DNA of 31,421 nt from Firmicutes bacterium HGW-Firmicutes-10 (GCA_002841605.1 PHAF01000003.1:1-31421), one strand, 5' to 3'; counted from the first letter of the stretch, positions 15,757 through 24,594 are shown. The notes: generated from the letters alone by a model not told the origin. Program-made: numbers and translations.

Positions 15757-16465
15757 AGTCGATTTTTGGCAGATCATCCACAAATTTCAGAAAATCTTTA
15801 TACGATCCTTGATAGGTAGGTTCTAGAGCATGTTCTCTCACTATTGCATGATCTTCAATTAAATATGTCGCAATGTTCAACTTACCGGCAATCAGATCTT
15901 CGTAAGTATCATTGCCCACCATCAGACATTCCGAAGGAGACTTTCCGATTTCACTCAACACTTCCAGATAGAATTTCGGTTGCGGTTTACAGTAATGATT
16001 ATCCTCAAAGGAGGTCACATAGCTGAAATCACCGATATCCAGCCCGGCCCAGTCAATTCGCTTTTTAATGGCCAATCGCGGAAACATCGGGTTGGTCGCA
16101 ATGACCAGCTGATAACCTTTTTCTTTCAAAATCTTAACAGCTGAAAGTATATCTTCATTTCTTGATACGGACTGACGTACCGCATCAAAGTCGGTTTGAT
16201 AAAAATGATTGAAGCGTGCTTTATATTCATCCAACTGCTCATTGACTGACAATTTCATGGCTTCCATAAAAACTTCTTCATTGGTGCGATGTTCGGTGTT
16301 GGCGACCATGGCTTTGGTGGCACCCCAAATCAAATCAACGAAACTCTTCAAATCGTGTTTATCGCTGAAATGTCTGGATAGCGATCCGAAATACACTTTC
16401 TCAAATACTTTAATATCCATTGGCAGCAGAGTACCATCCAAATCAAATAATATCGTGTTGATCAT
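15755..16465 (-). CDS. HAD-superfamily hydrolase (phosphatase)
   Basis: A 236-residue haloacid dehalogenase-fold hydrolase. Motif I is FDLDGT (Asp8 nucleophile, Asp10), motif II ends IATNP, motif III is KPQPKFY, and motif IV is GNDTYED. A helical cap lies between motifs I and II. Phosphatase activity on a small metabolite is likely; the substrate is unknown. The start at 16465 (MINTILFD) has GAGGG upstream; a GTG at 16477 lacks a site. It has its own promoter (16491-16519), just after the hut operon terminator, so it is a separate unit. Confidence 0.9.
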   Translation of the reverse strand: MINTILFDLDGTLLPMDIKVFEKVYFGSLSRHFSDKHDLKSFVDLIWGATKAMVANTEHRTNEEVFMEAMKLSVNEQLDEYKARFNHFYQTDFDAVRQSVSRNEDILSAVKILKEKGYQLVIATNPMFPRLAIKKRIDWAGLDIGDFSYVTSFEDNHYCKPQPKFYLEVLSEIGKSPSECLMVGNDTYEDLIAGKLNIATYLIEDHAIVREHALEPTYQGSYKDFLKFVDDLPKID

Positions 16466-16490
16466 AACATCCCTCACTTACATATGACCT

Positions 16491-16519
16491 ATTGTACCTT
16501 TATTCAAAGATTCGGTCAA
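16491..16519 (-). promoter_or_regulatory. Promoter of the HAD gene
   Basis: The -35 TTGACC (16519-16514) and -10 TACAAT (16496-16491) are 17 bases apart. Confidence 0.75.
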
Positions 16520-16521
16520 AT

Positions 16522-16545
16522 AAAAACACAGGGAGTTACCCTGTG
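16522..16545 (-). terminator. Terminator of the hut operon
   Basis: CACAGGG and CCCTGTG form a 7-bp stem with a 5-base loop, followed on the minus strand by TTTTTA. The fchA stop codon lies in the loop. Confidence 0.88.
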
Positions 16546-17150
16546 AATTTCTTCCACATCGACTCAAATACGTTCATCTGAGAAATGGCAGTGGTGACCT
16601 TTTCATTGATCTCAGACACAAAATCCTGGTCAGAAATGGTAATCAAATTTGTTCTTACATTATATATCGCACTGATAAAACATGTCGATGCCAGTTGCGC
16701 TCCAACCAAACCGTCACTGCGAGCGTTGATGTTTCCATATTCGATCACAAGAATCGCACTTTTAACCACTTCGATCGCCCACATTGCGACTGATAATGGA
16801 ACAAGCGTCGCAGTTTTAGTTGCATCCTCAATCGCAGCATTTCTATCCAAGATCTCATCCGGATTGGACTTTGGCAATCGAAAGGCTTGCATCACCGCTT
16901 CGAAGGATGCTTTATCTTCATCCGCCTTATCCAACAACAGCTGTTGGATATCACGCATTTTCCCGAGAACATCCTGAAACACAGGTTCATGCTCAAGATA
17001 TTTTTTCTTTCCAATGCTCAAATTAGCAACCATCATGACCAGCGATGCTGCCATGGCCCCTGTGATTGCCGCTGCCGTTCCACCGCCGATCGTCGGTTCA
17101 TCCGATGCCAGTAATTCGCAATACATATCCAATGTCATATCTTTGATCAT
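16536..17150 (-). CDS. fchA: Formiminotetrahydrofolate cyclodeaminase / methenyl-THF cyclohydrolase family
   Basis: A 204-residue all-helical enzyme of the cyclodeaminase family. PTIGGGTAAAITGAMAASL near the N-terminus and GNINARSDGLVGAQL in the second half are the family's folate-site motifs. In this operon it most likely converts 5-formimino-THF to 5,10-methenyl-THF and ammonia; the same family also includes methenyl-THF cyclohydrolases. It is the last hut gene, its start overlapping the hutI stop by four bases (ATGA), with GGAGAAA upstream. In animals this activity is fused to the formiminotransferase; here the two are separate chains. Confidence 0.92.
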   Translation of the reverse strand: MIKDMTLDMYCELLASDEPTIGGGTAAAITGAMAASLVMMVANLSIGKKKYLEHEPVFQDVLGKMRDIQQLLLDKADEDKASFEAVMQAFRLPKSNPDEILDRNAAIEDATKTATLVPLSVAMWAIEVVKSAILVIEYGNINARSDGLVGAQLASTCFISAIYNVRTNLITISDQDFVSEINEKVTTAISQMNVFESMWKKFTG

Positions 17151-18403
17151 ACGTTTTCTCCGTTTCTAACGATAACTTCGCCCTTTTTTAAAACCGTGTG
17201 TACCTGATTGATACCCATATGATACACCAGATGAGCATAGTTGGGGCAGTCGAAGATTGCGATATCCGCATCTTTGCCAGCCTCGATACTACCGATTTTA
17301 TGTGCGCGGTTGATTGCGGCCGCTGCATTTAGTGTCAATGCGGTAATGACTTCTTCGATCGACATCTTCATCGATAAGCACGCAATAGCCATTAACAGCG
17401 GCATTGAGTAACTGTAGCAACTGCCCGGATTAAAGTCTGTAGCCAAGGCAACGACCAATCCTTTATCAATCATTTCCCTGGCTTTGGCATATGGTTCCCG
17501 AAGAGAGAATGCGGTCAGTGGCAACAATACGGCCGTAACATGATGCTTGCGCATTTCTTCAAGACCTTCTGTATCGCTAAACAACAGATGCTCGGCACTG
17601 ATTGCATTGAGTTTCGCGGCTAAATGAGCTCCTTTACCGTTGGTAATTTCATCAGCATGGATTTTCAGTTCAAACCCGGAAGCTTTGGCCGCCGTCAGGA
17701 TACGTTCTGCCTGCGAGTAATTGAATGCGCTTTTCTCAAGAAATACATCACAGAATTCTGCCAGTTTCTCTTTTGCTATGCGCGGAATTATTTCTTCGAT
17801 GATCAACTTAACATATTTTTCTGGTTCATTTTTATATTCCCTGACAATCGTATGTGCAGCCATTAAGGTCGACACTACTGAAAGCGGACCGGATTCATTT
17901 AACTTTTTGGCTACTCTGCATTGTTTGATTTCATCTTCCAATGTACCCCCGTATCCGCTTTTCGCTTCTACGGTCGTGACTCCCATTTTCGCCATTTTAT
18001 ATAATCGCTGTTTTGCCAATGAATAGAGTTCTTTTTCAGATGCCAAACGAGTCGCATCGATCGAACGCTGAATACCTCCACCTTTTTCCATAATTGAAAT
18101 ATAACTTTCATTGGCCATTCTCATCGAGAACTCATCTTCCCGGGTCCCCGCAAAAACCAGATGCGTATGTGCATCGATCAGTCCGGGTAATACGATTTTC
18201 CCTTTTGCATCAATGACTTCAGCATCGCGTGCCAGGTTTTCATCCATTTCCCCCGATTTGCATACTTTTATGATCTTTCCGTCTTGAATCAATATGCAAC
18301 CGTCTTCAATGACCGTCAGATCATTCATGCCTTTTCCGCCTCTTCCGCTTCTGCCAATAGGCGTTACGATTTGACTGGCATGGGTGATCAAAACTTTTTT
18401 CAT
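17147..18403 (-). CDS. hutI: Imidazolonepropionase
   Basis: A 418-residue metal-dependent amidohydrolase that opens 4-imidazolone-5-propionate to N-formimino-L-glutamate. Metal ligands are visible as His79 and His81 (DAHTHLVFAG), a histidine in KIHADEI, and the aspartate in ATDFNPGSC. The N-terminus carries a small glycine-rich insertion (GRSGRGGKG). GGAGGGA lies before the start at 18403, and it overlaps the ftcD stop and the fchA start by four bases each. The length fits the family. Confidence 0.96.
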   Translation of the reverse strand: MKKVLITHASQIVTPIGRSGRGGKGMNDLTVIEDGCILIQDGKIIKVCKSGEMDENLARDAEVIDAKGKIVLPGLIDAHTHLVFAGTREDEFSMRMANESYISIMEKGGGIQRSIDATRLASEKELYSLAKQRLYKMAKMGVTTVEAKSGYGGTLEDEIKQCRVAKKLNESGPLSVVSTLMAAHTIVREYKNEPEKYVKLIIEEIIPRIAKEKLAEFCDVFLEKSAFNYSQAERILTAAKASGFELKIHADEITNGKGAHLAAKLNAISAEHLLFSDTEGLEEMRKHHVTAVLLPLTAFSLREPYAKAREMIDKGLVVALATDFNPGSCYSYSMPLLMAIACLSMKMSIEEVITALTLNAAAAINRAHKIGSIEAGKDADIAIFDCPNYAHLVYHMGINQVHTVLKKGEVIVRNGENV

Positions 18404-19302
18404 ATCAATCCCTCCAGTTGAGTTTCAAGAATCTTGTCTTTATCCACATTATTGAAACGCAGATAATAGGCAGCACTGTCAACGATCGCTTCCATCGGAA
18501 CCAACCCGACGATTTCACTTCCGCAAACCGATACGCCATAACGCAAAGCCTCCATTTTGACCGTTTCAAACACCCGGTAAATCGGTGTTTTGGTATAGTC
18601 AGTAATGTTCATGGTCACTTGAACCAATCCACGCTGTTTTACTTCGACCCCGCCGGCTTTGATATATCGATATCCCCCGGAACTGTTGCGAATGGCTTTA
18701 GCTATCTTGTTGGCAATGGTTACATCGCTCGTTGCCAAATCGATATTGAATGCGATCAGTGGCATCCGCGCCCCTACCGCAACGACTCCGGCCGTAGGAT
18801 GGGGCTGATCAATACCAAAGTCCGGTTTCCACCGTGCATCGGTCATTTTTTTGGCCATACCTTCAAATTCACCTTTTCGGATATCCGCAAGATTCTCCCG
18901 GTGAGATGCGGTGGCGGCTGCTTCATATAAAAATACCGGCACTTGTGTTTGTAAGGCTATTTGTTTTCCGACTTCTTTGGCCAAAGCAACACACTCGGCC
19001 ATTGACATATTTTTGATAGGGATAAACGGTACGACATCGGTCGCCCCCATGCGCGGATGCTGGCCTGTATGTTTGGTCATATCAATCAGACGGGTCGCAA
19101 TCACAACGGACTGTATAACTGCCTCCTTAACGATATCCGGATCACCGGCCACGGTAACGACGACACGGTTATAATCCTCATCGGCTTCCACGTTTAATAA
19201 TTTCAACCCGGAAACTTCACTAAATGGGGATGTGATCGCATCGATGACTTCTTTGTTTCTGCCTTCACTGTAGTTAACGACGCATTCGACGATTTTATTC
19301 AT
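18400..19302 (-). CDS. ftcD: Glutamate formimidoyltransferase
   Basis: A 300-residue enzyme transferring the formimino group of N-formiminoglutamate to tetrahydrofolate, giving glutamate and 5-formimino-THF. Motifs are VECVVNYSEGRN at the start, HPRMGATDVVPFIPI, and PDFGIDQPHPTAGVVAVGA. It corresponds to the N-terminal transferase half of animal FTCD. GAGGAAA precedes the start, which overlaps the hutU end by eight bases; its stop overlaps hutI by four. Tight coupling implies co-translation. Confidence 0.96.
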   Translation of the reverse strand: MNKIVECVVNYSEGRNKEVIDAITSPFSEVSGLKLLNVEADEDYNRVVVTVAGDPDIVKEAVIQSVVIATRLIDMTKHTGQHPRMGATDVVPFIPIKNMSMAECVALAKEVGKQIALQTQVPVFLYEAAATASHRENLADIRKGEFEGMAKKMTDARWKPDFGIDQPHPTAGVVAVGARMPLIAFNIDLATSDVTIANKIAKAIRNSSGGYRYIKAGGVEVKQRGLVQVTMNITDYTKTPIYRVFETVKMEALRYGVSVCGSEIVGLVPMEAIVDSAAYYLRFNNVDKDKILETQLEGLI

Positions 19303-21304
19303 GGGATTTCCTCATCTTCCTTTTTATTTCCTCAATATCTGCCACATAAGGGATGGTGATATGGCTGCGTTGATCCAAAGATTCATTGAAAAACTCGCTG
19401 GTCTCAATGGCATGGGGGTTGGATGCCCAGTTGCGTCGGGCGACCCCGCCCATCACATCCCAAATCATTGATCTTTGTAATATGTCATCGACCCGTTTGG
19501 AACCATCCAGAACCAATCCGAAGCCACCATTGATCGATTTGGAAACACCGACACCGCCACCATTATGCAAGGCAACCAGACTCATACCCATCGCGCTGTT
19601 ACCGGCGTAGATCAGAGTGGCCATATCGGCCATGATATTACTGCCGTCTTTGATGTTGGATGTCTCTCTAAAGGGAGAATCCGTTCCTCCGGTATCATGA
19701 TGATCGCGTCCCAGCATGATCGGACCGACTTGTTGGTTGCGTACCATTTCATTGAAAGCCAATGCGATTTTCAAGCGACCATTGGCATCTTGATAGAGGA
19801 TGCGGGCTTTGGTACCGACGACCAGCTGATTAGCCTTGGCATTTTTGATCCAGTCATAATTGTCTTTGTCTTGATACCGGCGGCTGGGATCGATACATTT
19901 CATCGCCATCGCATCCGTCAGTTCTAAGTCTTCTTCCTTGCCGCTAAGACATACCCAGCGGAAAGGTCCATAACCATAATCAAACAAATGCGGTCCAAGA
20001 ATGTCTTCCACATAGGATGGCCAGATGAAGCCGTCCTGATCATCATGACCGTTTTTCGATATTTCTTTGATGCCGCTGTCATAAAGGGATTTTAAGAAGG
20101 CGTTGCCATAATCAAAGAAGTAAGTCCCTTTTTCAACTAACCTTTTAACAGCCTCATAATGACGTTTTAACGTCACATCGACCAAACCTTTAAAGGTAGA
20201 TTCATCTTCCTTTAACAAGCGTGTACGCTCATCAAAAGTGATGTCAACAGGACAATAACCACCGCTATACACATCGTGACATGAAGTCTGATCCGACAAA
20301 AGATCGATTTTTATATCCTGATGATTGGCATATTCAAGTAAATCGACAATATTGCCGGCATATGCGATCGAGCGTGGTTTTCCTTTTAATATATACTTAT
20401 CTGCGAGTTCAAATGCTTCTTCACATGTATAGGCGACCTCATCGATCCAACCCTGACTGTGACGCGTTTTTATGCGTGAAGGATCGACTTCCGCAATGAT
20501 GCCTACACCTTTGGCAATGACGATTGCTTTTCCCTGTGCACCACTCATACCGCCTAAACCGGAAGAAACAAACAGCTTGCCGCGCAAATCATCATCTTTA
20601 TCCAAACCGAGTTTTAAACGTCCGGCATTAAGCAATGTATTATATGTCCCATGCACGATGCCTTGAGGTCCGATATACATCCAGCCTCCGGCCGTCATTT
20701 GTCCGTAATTAGCGACTCCCATCGCTGCCGCATTGGCAAATATGTCCGGTTTATCAAACATACCGACCATTAATCCGTTGGTCAAAATAACGCGTGGAGC
20801 TTCTTTGTGACTGTCAAAAACACCGATAGGATGTCCGGAAGCGATAAACAATGTCTGATCATCGCGCAAGACTTTCAGGTATTCTTTGACAAGCAGATAT
20901 TGCATCCAGTTTTGAAAGACACTTCCCGACTCCCCGTAAGTGACCAGTTCATATGGATATAATGCGACTTGAAAGTCAAGGTTGTTATCGATCATGACCT
21001 GGAAGGCTTTACCTTCCAAACATTCCCCTTGGTATTGTTCGATCGGTTTTCCAAATAATTTCCCTTGAGGTCTAAAGCGATATCCATAAATACGTCCGTG
21101 CTCATTTAACTCGTTGATAAATTCTTCAATGAGTTCACTATGGAATTCTTTTGGGATGTAACGTAAGGCATTGGCTATGGCTTGTACCTTTTGAGATTCG
21201 CTTAACGTGTTGGTACGTCTAGGTGCACGACGTATTCCAGGCTCAAATTCACTGTGTAAAGGCAAGCCCTCCTCAAACTTCAATTCTATGGTAAATATTT
21301 TCAT
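19295..21304 (-). CDS. hutU: Urocanate hydratase, long animal-type form
   Basis: A 669-residue NAD-dependent enzyme that hydrates urocanate to imidazolonepropionate. Motifs include GQMTAGGWMYIGPQGIVHGT, SSGLGGMSGAQGKA (NAD site), LLSDQTSCHD, GPFRWVCLSG and RDHHDTGGTDSPFRET. Length and the last two motifs match the animal UROC1-type enzyme (about 676 residues) rather than the roughly 550-residue Bacillus/Pseudomonas HutU. AGGAGGAAA precedes the start; it lies eight bases after hutH and overlaps ftcD by eight. Confidence 0.96.
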   Translation of the reverse strand: MKIFTIELKFEEGLPLHSEFEPGIRRAPRRTNTLSESQKVQAIANALRYIPKEFHSELIEEFINELNEHGRIYGYRFRPQGKLFGKPIEQYQGECLEGKAFQVMIDNNLDFQVALYPYELVTYGESGSVFQNWMQYLLVKEYLKVLRDDQTLFIASGHPIGVFDSHKEAPRVILTNGLMVGMFDKPDIFANAAAMGVANYGQMTAGGWMYIGPQGIVHGTYNTLLNAGRLKLGLDKDDDLRGKLFVSSGLGGMSGAQGKAIVIAKGVGIIAEVDPSRIKTRHSQGWIDEVAYTCEEAFELADKYILKGKPRSIAYAGNIVDLLEYANHQDIKIDLLSDQTSCHDVYSGGYCPVDITFDERTRLLKEDESTFKGLVDVTLKRHYEAVKRLVEKGTYFFDYGNAFLKSLYDSGIKEISKNGHDDQDGFIWPSYVEDILGPHLFDYGYGPFRWVCLSGKEEDLELTDAMAMKCIDPSRRYQDKDNYDWIKNAKANQLVVGTKARILYQDANGRLKIALAFNEMVRNQQVGPIMLGRDHHDTGGTDSPFRETSNIKDGSNIMADMATLIYAGNSAMGMSLVALHNGGGVGVSKSINGGFGLVLDGSKRVDDILQRSMIWDVMGGVARRNWASNPHAIETSEFFNESLDQRSHITIPYVADIEEIKRKMRKSHE

Positions 21305-21312
21305 GTTTCCTC

Positions 21313-22839
21313 CTAATCCAGGGTGCCACAGGCATCCTCAACCTTTCGGATCACTTCTCCATCAATAATCAAAGATACAGCTTTTTCAATGTCCGGATAC
21401 ATCACGCGATCATCATCGAGATAACTCACATTACTGCGTAAAGTATCATAGGCGATTTTCGTTCCTTTACCCAACAATTCCGGATGTCCGAAGTCAACGC
21501 CTTGCGCAGCACATAACCATTCGATTGCAATGACATGTCTGGCATTCTTAACGATTTCATATGCCTTTCTGGCTGCGATGGTGCCCATCGATACATGGTC
21601 TTCCTGATTTCCGGAAGACGGAATCGAATCGACCGAAGCTGGATGAGCGAGAATTTTATTTTCGGATACAAGTGCGGCTGCCGTATATTGCATGATCATA
21701 AATCCGGAGTTGACACCACCATACTTTGTCAAAAAGGCAGGCAGTTCACTTAAACTCGGATTGACCAGTCGTTCAATCCTGCGTTCGGATGAGTTGGCGA
21801 TTTCAGCCATGGCGATACCAAGAAAATCAAAAGCCAAAGCCATCGGTTGTCCATGGAAATTCCCGCAAGAGATCACTTGATCATCATCCGCAAATATCAA
21901 TGGATTGTCTGTTGCCGCGTTCATTTCTTTGTTTACTTTATCAAGGACATAATTCACGGCATCCTTGGATGCTCCGTGAATCTGAGGTAAACAGCGTAAT
22001 GAGTAGGAGTCCTGTAGTTTCAATTCTCCTTGTTTGGTCATCAGTTTGCTTCCTTCCAAGATTCGCAGGAAATTACATGCTGCCAACATCTGACCGTGCT
22101 GATTGCGGGCAATGTGCACTTTGGGATCAAAGACATCAAAAACTCCTCGTAGTGCTTCAAAGGTCATGGCAGAACTGATGTCTGCCATCTTTAGCAGCTG
22201 GATGGCATCATAACATGCCAAGGCTCCGATGGCCGTGAGGACTTGAGTTCCATTGATCAAAGCCAGTCCTTCTTTGGCTTGTAAAGTGATTGGAGATAAT
22301 CCGCACAAGCGTAAAGCTTCATCGGAAATCATCTTCTTCCCTTGATACATACACTCACCCTCACCCATTAAGGTCAGTACCATGTGGGATAATGGAGCTA
22401 AATCACCACTGGATCCCAAAGATCCTTTCTCCGGAATCAGGGGGATGATTTTATGATTGATGCAATCAGCCATCAGTTGTAATACGGACAAACGAATACC
22501 AGAGAGTCCTTTGACCAGCGCATTGATTCGCAATAACATGGTTGCCAAAACGATGTCTTCAGGTAAATGATTACCCACTCCACAAGCATGTGAGCGGATC
22601 AGATTGGCTTGAAGCTGTTCGATTTGATCGTCCGATATCACAATGTTGCTGAATTTACCAAATCCGGTGGTTATGCCGTAGACGACTTTTCGGTCACTGA
22701 CCAGTCGCTCGACATAGTCCCGCGACTGTTGGATACCGGCATGTGTACTTGGGTCTATAAGGACGGTTGCTTGATGTCGTGCAACCGCAACGACCTGGTC
22801 GAGTGTCAGATTGCGTCCATCAATTTTTATTTGTTCCAT
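21313..22839 (-). CDS. hutH: Histidine ammonia-lyase
   Basis: A 508-residue aromatic amino acid lyase that removes ammonia from histidine to give urocanate. YGITTGFGKF near residue 54 supplies the catalytic tyrosine. The segment forming the MIO cofactor reads GSSGDLAPLSH, with Ser143-Ser144-Gly145 where most family members have Ala-Ser-Gly. Downstream motifs NGTQ, TDNPL and SIPSSGNQEDHVSMG are those of HutH. First gene of the operon, with AGAGGGA before the start at 22839 and a promoter at 22868-22897. Confidence 0.96.
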   Translation of the reverse strand: MEQIKIDGRNLTLDQVVAVARHQATVLIDPSTHAGIQQSRDYVERLVSDRKVVYGITTGFGKFSNIVISDDQIEQLQANLIRSHACGVGNHLPEDIVLATMLLRINALVKGLSGIRLSVLQLMADCINHKIIPLIPEKGSLGSSGDLAPLSHMVLTLMGEGECMYQGKKMISDEALRLCGLSPITLQAKEGLALINGTQVLTAIGALACYDAIQLLKMADISSAMTFEALRGVFDVFDPKVHIARNQHGQMLAACNFLRILEGSKLMTKQGELKLQDSYSLRCLPQIHGASKDAVNYVLDKVNKEMNAATDNPLIFADDDQVISCGNFHGQPMALAFDFLGIAMAEIANSSERRIERLVNPSLSELPAFLTKYGGVNSGFMIMQYTAAALVSENKILAHPASVDSIPSSGNQEDHVSMGTIAARKAYEIVKNARHVIAIEWLCAAQGVDFGHPELLGKGTKIAYDTLRSNVSYLDDDRVMYPDIEKAVSLIIDGEVIRKVEDACGTLD

Positions 22840-22867
22840 GATTTCCCTCTACTGTTCTGTTTACTCT

Positions 22868-22897
22868 ATTATATCAAATGATAACCGTCTCACCCAA
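22868..22897 (-). promoter_or_regulatory. Promoter of the hut operon
   Basis: Extended -10 TGATATAAT (hexamer 22873-22868) with a weak -35 TTGGGT (22897-22892) at 18 bases. No obvious operator dyad was found and no hut regulator gene is adjacent. Confidence 0.6.
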
Positions 22898-22900
22898 ATG

Positions 22901-22920
22901 AAAAAGCGCTTTACGCGCTT
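22901..22920 (-). terminator. Terminator after the NifX-like gene
   Basis: AAGCGC and GCGCTT pair around a 5-base loop, followed by a T-run on the minus strand. It separates the DUF134/NifX-like unit from hutH. Confidence 0.8.
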
Positions 22921-23299
22921 AATGATGGTGACCGTGGTGTTGTCCGTGATCATGATCATCTCCATGGTGATGACCGCAGTCCGTATTGGCATCGAAAAGC
23001 TTACCGGATAAAAACAGATGGACTGCCTCTTCAACGTTTCCGCTGACCCCGGAATACACCGAGATGTCAGCTTTTTGTAACAATTGCTTTGCACCTGTTC
23101 CGATTCCTCCGGCAATTACGATATTGACTCCGTGCTGCATCAACATTGCGGGCAACTGTCCGTGACTGTGTTGGGCCGGGTTGATGATTTCCTCAACTTT
23201 GCTGACTGCTTTGTCAACAATCGTAAATACCTTAAACTTTTCGCAATGACCGAAGTGTTGTGATACTTCCCCTTGCATACTGGCTACAGCGATTTTCAT
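22919..23299 (-). CDS. NifX/NifB-type (dinitrogenase FeMo-cofactor family) small protein with His-rich tail
   Basis: A 126-residue protein of the dinitrogenase iron-molybdenum cofactor family: MKIAVASMQGEVSQHFGHC start, GVNIVIAGGIGTGAKQLL mid-section, then a histidine-rich tail from about residue 107 (CGHHH, GDDHDHGQHHGHHH). The fold binds metal clusters; family members outside nitrogen fixation are common in anaerobes and poorly understood. The tail suggests nickel, zinc or cobalt binding. The start at 23299 is chosen because AAAGGAGG lies upstream; it overlaps the DUF134 stop by four bases. No nif structural genes are present, so nitrogen fixation is not implied. Confidence 0.88.
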   Translation of the reverse strand: MKIAVASMQGEVSQHFGHCEKFKVFTIVDKAVSKVEEIINPAQHSHGQLPAMLMQHGVNIVIAGGIGTGAKQLLQKADISVYSGVSGNVEEAVHLFLSGKLFDANTDCGHHHGDDHDHGQHHGHHH

Positions 23300-23655
23300 G
23301 TGTTTTCCTCCTTTGTTAAATGATGACGATGTCTGCGACAACTTCTAACGTCATTGTCACTATTCTCACCGGCAATTTCAATGTCTCCACCTTCGATGAT
23401 CAATCTTTTACCGTTAATCAGTGCATCCGCTAATTTATGGCGTGCTGTGCCATAAATGGAAACAACTGAAGTGCGGGCAATATTCATTGAAAGAGCACAT
23501 TGCTCTTGCATCAATCCTTCCAAATCGATTAAACGAATCGTCTCATACTCATCAACTGTCATGACAATGATTTCTTCGGACTCAACGTGACGGGGTAAAA
23601 ATTCGGTGGCAGTTGGCATGCAGCACACCCTTCGAAACTTTCTTGGTCTTGGCAT
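23296..23655 (-). CDS. DUF134 (UPF0251) predicted DNA-binding protein
   Basis: A 119-residue helix-turn-helix protein of the DUF134 family, identified by MPRPRKFRRVCCMP and VDEYETIRLIDLEGLMQEQCALSM, then a sigma-like HTH around NIARTSVVSIYGTARHKLADAL. The C-terminus is rich in Cys, His and Arg. DUF134 genes commonly sit beside NifX-like genes, as here with a four-base overlap. It may regulate its own operon and the diverging ZIP gene, by inference. GAGGAAA precedes the start. Confidence 0.88.
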   Translation of the reverse strand: MPRPRKFRRVCCMPTATEFLPRHVESEEIIVMTVDEYETIRLIDLEGLMQEQCALSMNIARTSVVSIYGTARHKLADALINGKRLIIEGGDIEIAGENSDNDVRSCRRHRHHLTKEENT

Positions 23656-23668
23656 ATTTCCTCATTTC

Positions 23669-23680
23669 TGACATATGTCA
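23669..23680. promoter_or_regulatory. Palindrome at the DUF134 transcript start (candidate operator)
   Basis: TGACATATGTCA is a perfect 12-bp palindrome lying at about +5 to +16 from the predicted DUF134 transcript start and before its ribosome binding site. It could be an operator for DUF134 itself or a metal regulator. Confidence 0.5.
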
Positions 23681-23691
23681 TTTACCATCTC

Positions 23692-23720
23692 ATCATACGC
23701 CTATGTATTGTTTTCGTCAA
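23692..23720 (-). promoter_or_regulatory. Promoter of the DUF134/NifX-like operon
   Basis: The -35 TTGACG (23720-23715) and -10 TATGAT (23697-23692) are 17 bases apart. It is back to back with the ZIP promoter, whose -35 is ten bases away. Confidence 0.7.
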
Positions 23721-23730
23721 TATGCTCCGG

Positions 23731-23758
23731 TTGAAAACTTTAATCAATCATGTATAAT
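23731..23758 (+). promoter_or_regulatory. Promoter of the ZIP transporter gene
   Basis: The -35 TTGAAA (23731-23736) and -10 TATAAT (23753-23758) are 16 bases apart. Confidence 0.7.
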
Positions 23759-23787
23759 GTACTTAGTTATTAAGAGGTATGTATTCA

Positions 23788-24594
23788 ATGGAGTTTGAAA
23801 GAGTCGCATTTGCTTTTATGTTGACACTGTTTGCTGGTTTGAGTACCGGCATCGGCAGTGCCATCGCATTTTTCGCAAAAAGAACCAACACCAAGTTTCT
23901 GTCAGTCAGCTTGGGGTTTTCGGCTGGTGTGATGATTTATGTGTCGATGGTCGAGATTTTTTTCAAAGCTCAGGAATCTTTGATAAGTACCTTGGGTGAA
24001 CGTTTGGGTTCATGGGTCAATGTCCTCTCATTTTTCGGGGGAATGCTTTTGATTGCATTAATCGATAAATTTATCCCTTCGGCTGAAAACCCTCATGAAA
24101 TCCGTAAAGTTGAAGATATCAATATCAAAGAACCTGACAAAGACAGTTTGATGCGCATGGGATTATTTACGGCATTGGCTGTCGGTATCCATAACTTTCC
24201 GGAAGGCTTAGCTACTTTTGTCTCAGCATTAAAAGATCCGAAACTTGCCATTCCCATTGCTGTGGCTATTGCAATTCACAATATTCCGGAAGGAATCGCA
24301 GTTTCAGTGCCTATATACTATGCGACCGGAAGCAAACGCAAGGCCTTCTTCTACTCGTTTCTTTCAGGTCTGTCCGAACCCGTCGGCGCGCTGGTCGGCT
24401 ATCTGATTTTAATGCCGTTTATGAATGACACGATTTTTGGAATCTTGTTTGCCTCGGTTGCCGGAATCATGGTCTTTATCTCCCTGGATGAACTGTTACC
24501 CTCAGCTCAACGCTACGGCGAACATCATCTGTCGATATTCGGTATGATTGCCGGGATGGCTGTGATGGCCTTAAGTCTATTATTGTTTATCTGA
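23788..24594 (+). CDS. ZIP-family metal transporter (ZupT-like)
   Basis: A 268-residue inner-membrane protein with about eight hydrophobic segments, belonging to the ZIP family of divalent-cation importers. The metal-site motifs HNFPEG and HNIPEG lie in adjacent helices, with SEPVGALVGY in the following one; this is the ZupT/GufA layout. A charged loop separates helices 3 and 4. Uptake of zinc, and perhaps iron or manganese, is likely. The start is uncertain: ATG at 23788 is ten bases after AAGAGG, whereas ATG at 23779 nearly touches it. It diverges from the DUF134/NifX-like operon, a possible metal-handling pair. Confidence 0.92.
   Translation: MEFERVAFAFMLTLFAGLSTGIGSAIAFFAKRTNTKFLSVSLGFSAGVMIYVSMVEIFFKAQESLISTLGERLGSWVNVLSFFGGMLLIALIDKFIPSAENPHEIRKVEDINIKEPDKDSLMRMGLFTALAVGIHNFPEGLATFVSALKDPKLAIPIAVAIAIHNIPEGIAVSVPIYYATGSKRKAFFYSFLSGLSEPVGALVGYLILMPFMNDTIFGILFASVAGIMVFISLDELLPSAQRYGEHHLSIFGMIAGMAVMALSLLLFI

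Noticed and set aside
22919..23655. Nitrogen fixation genes
   Set aside because: The NifX-like family is widespread outside diazotrophs and no nifHDK is present.
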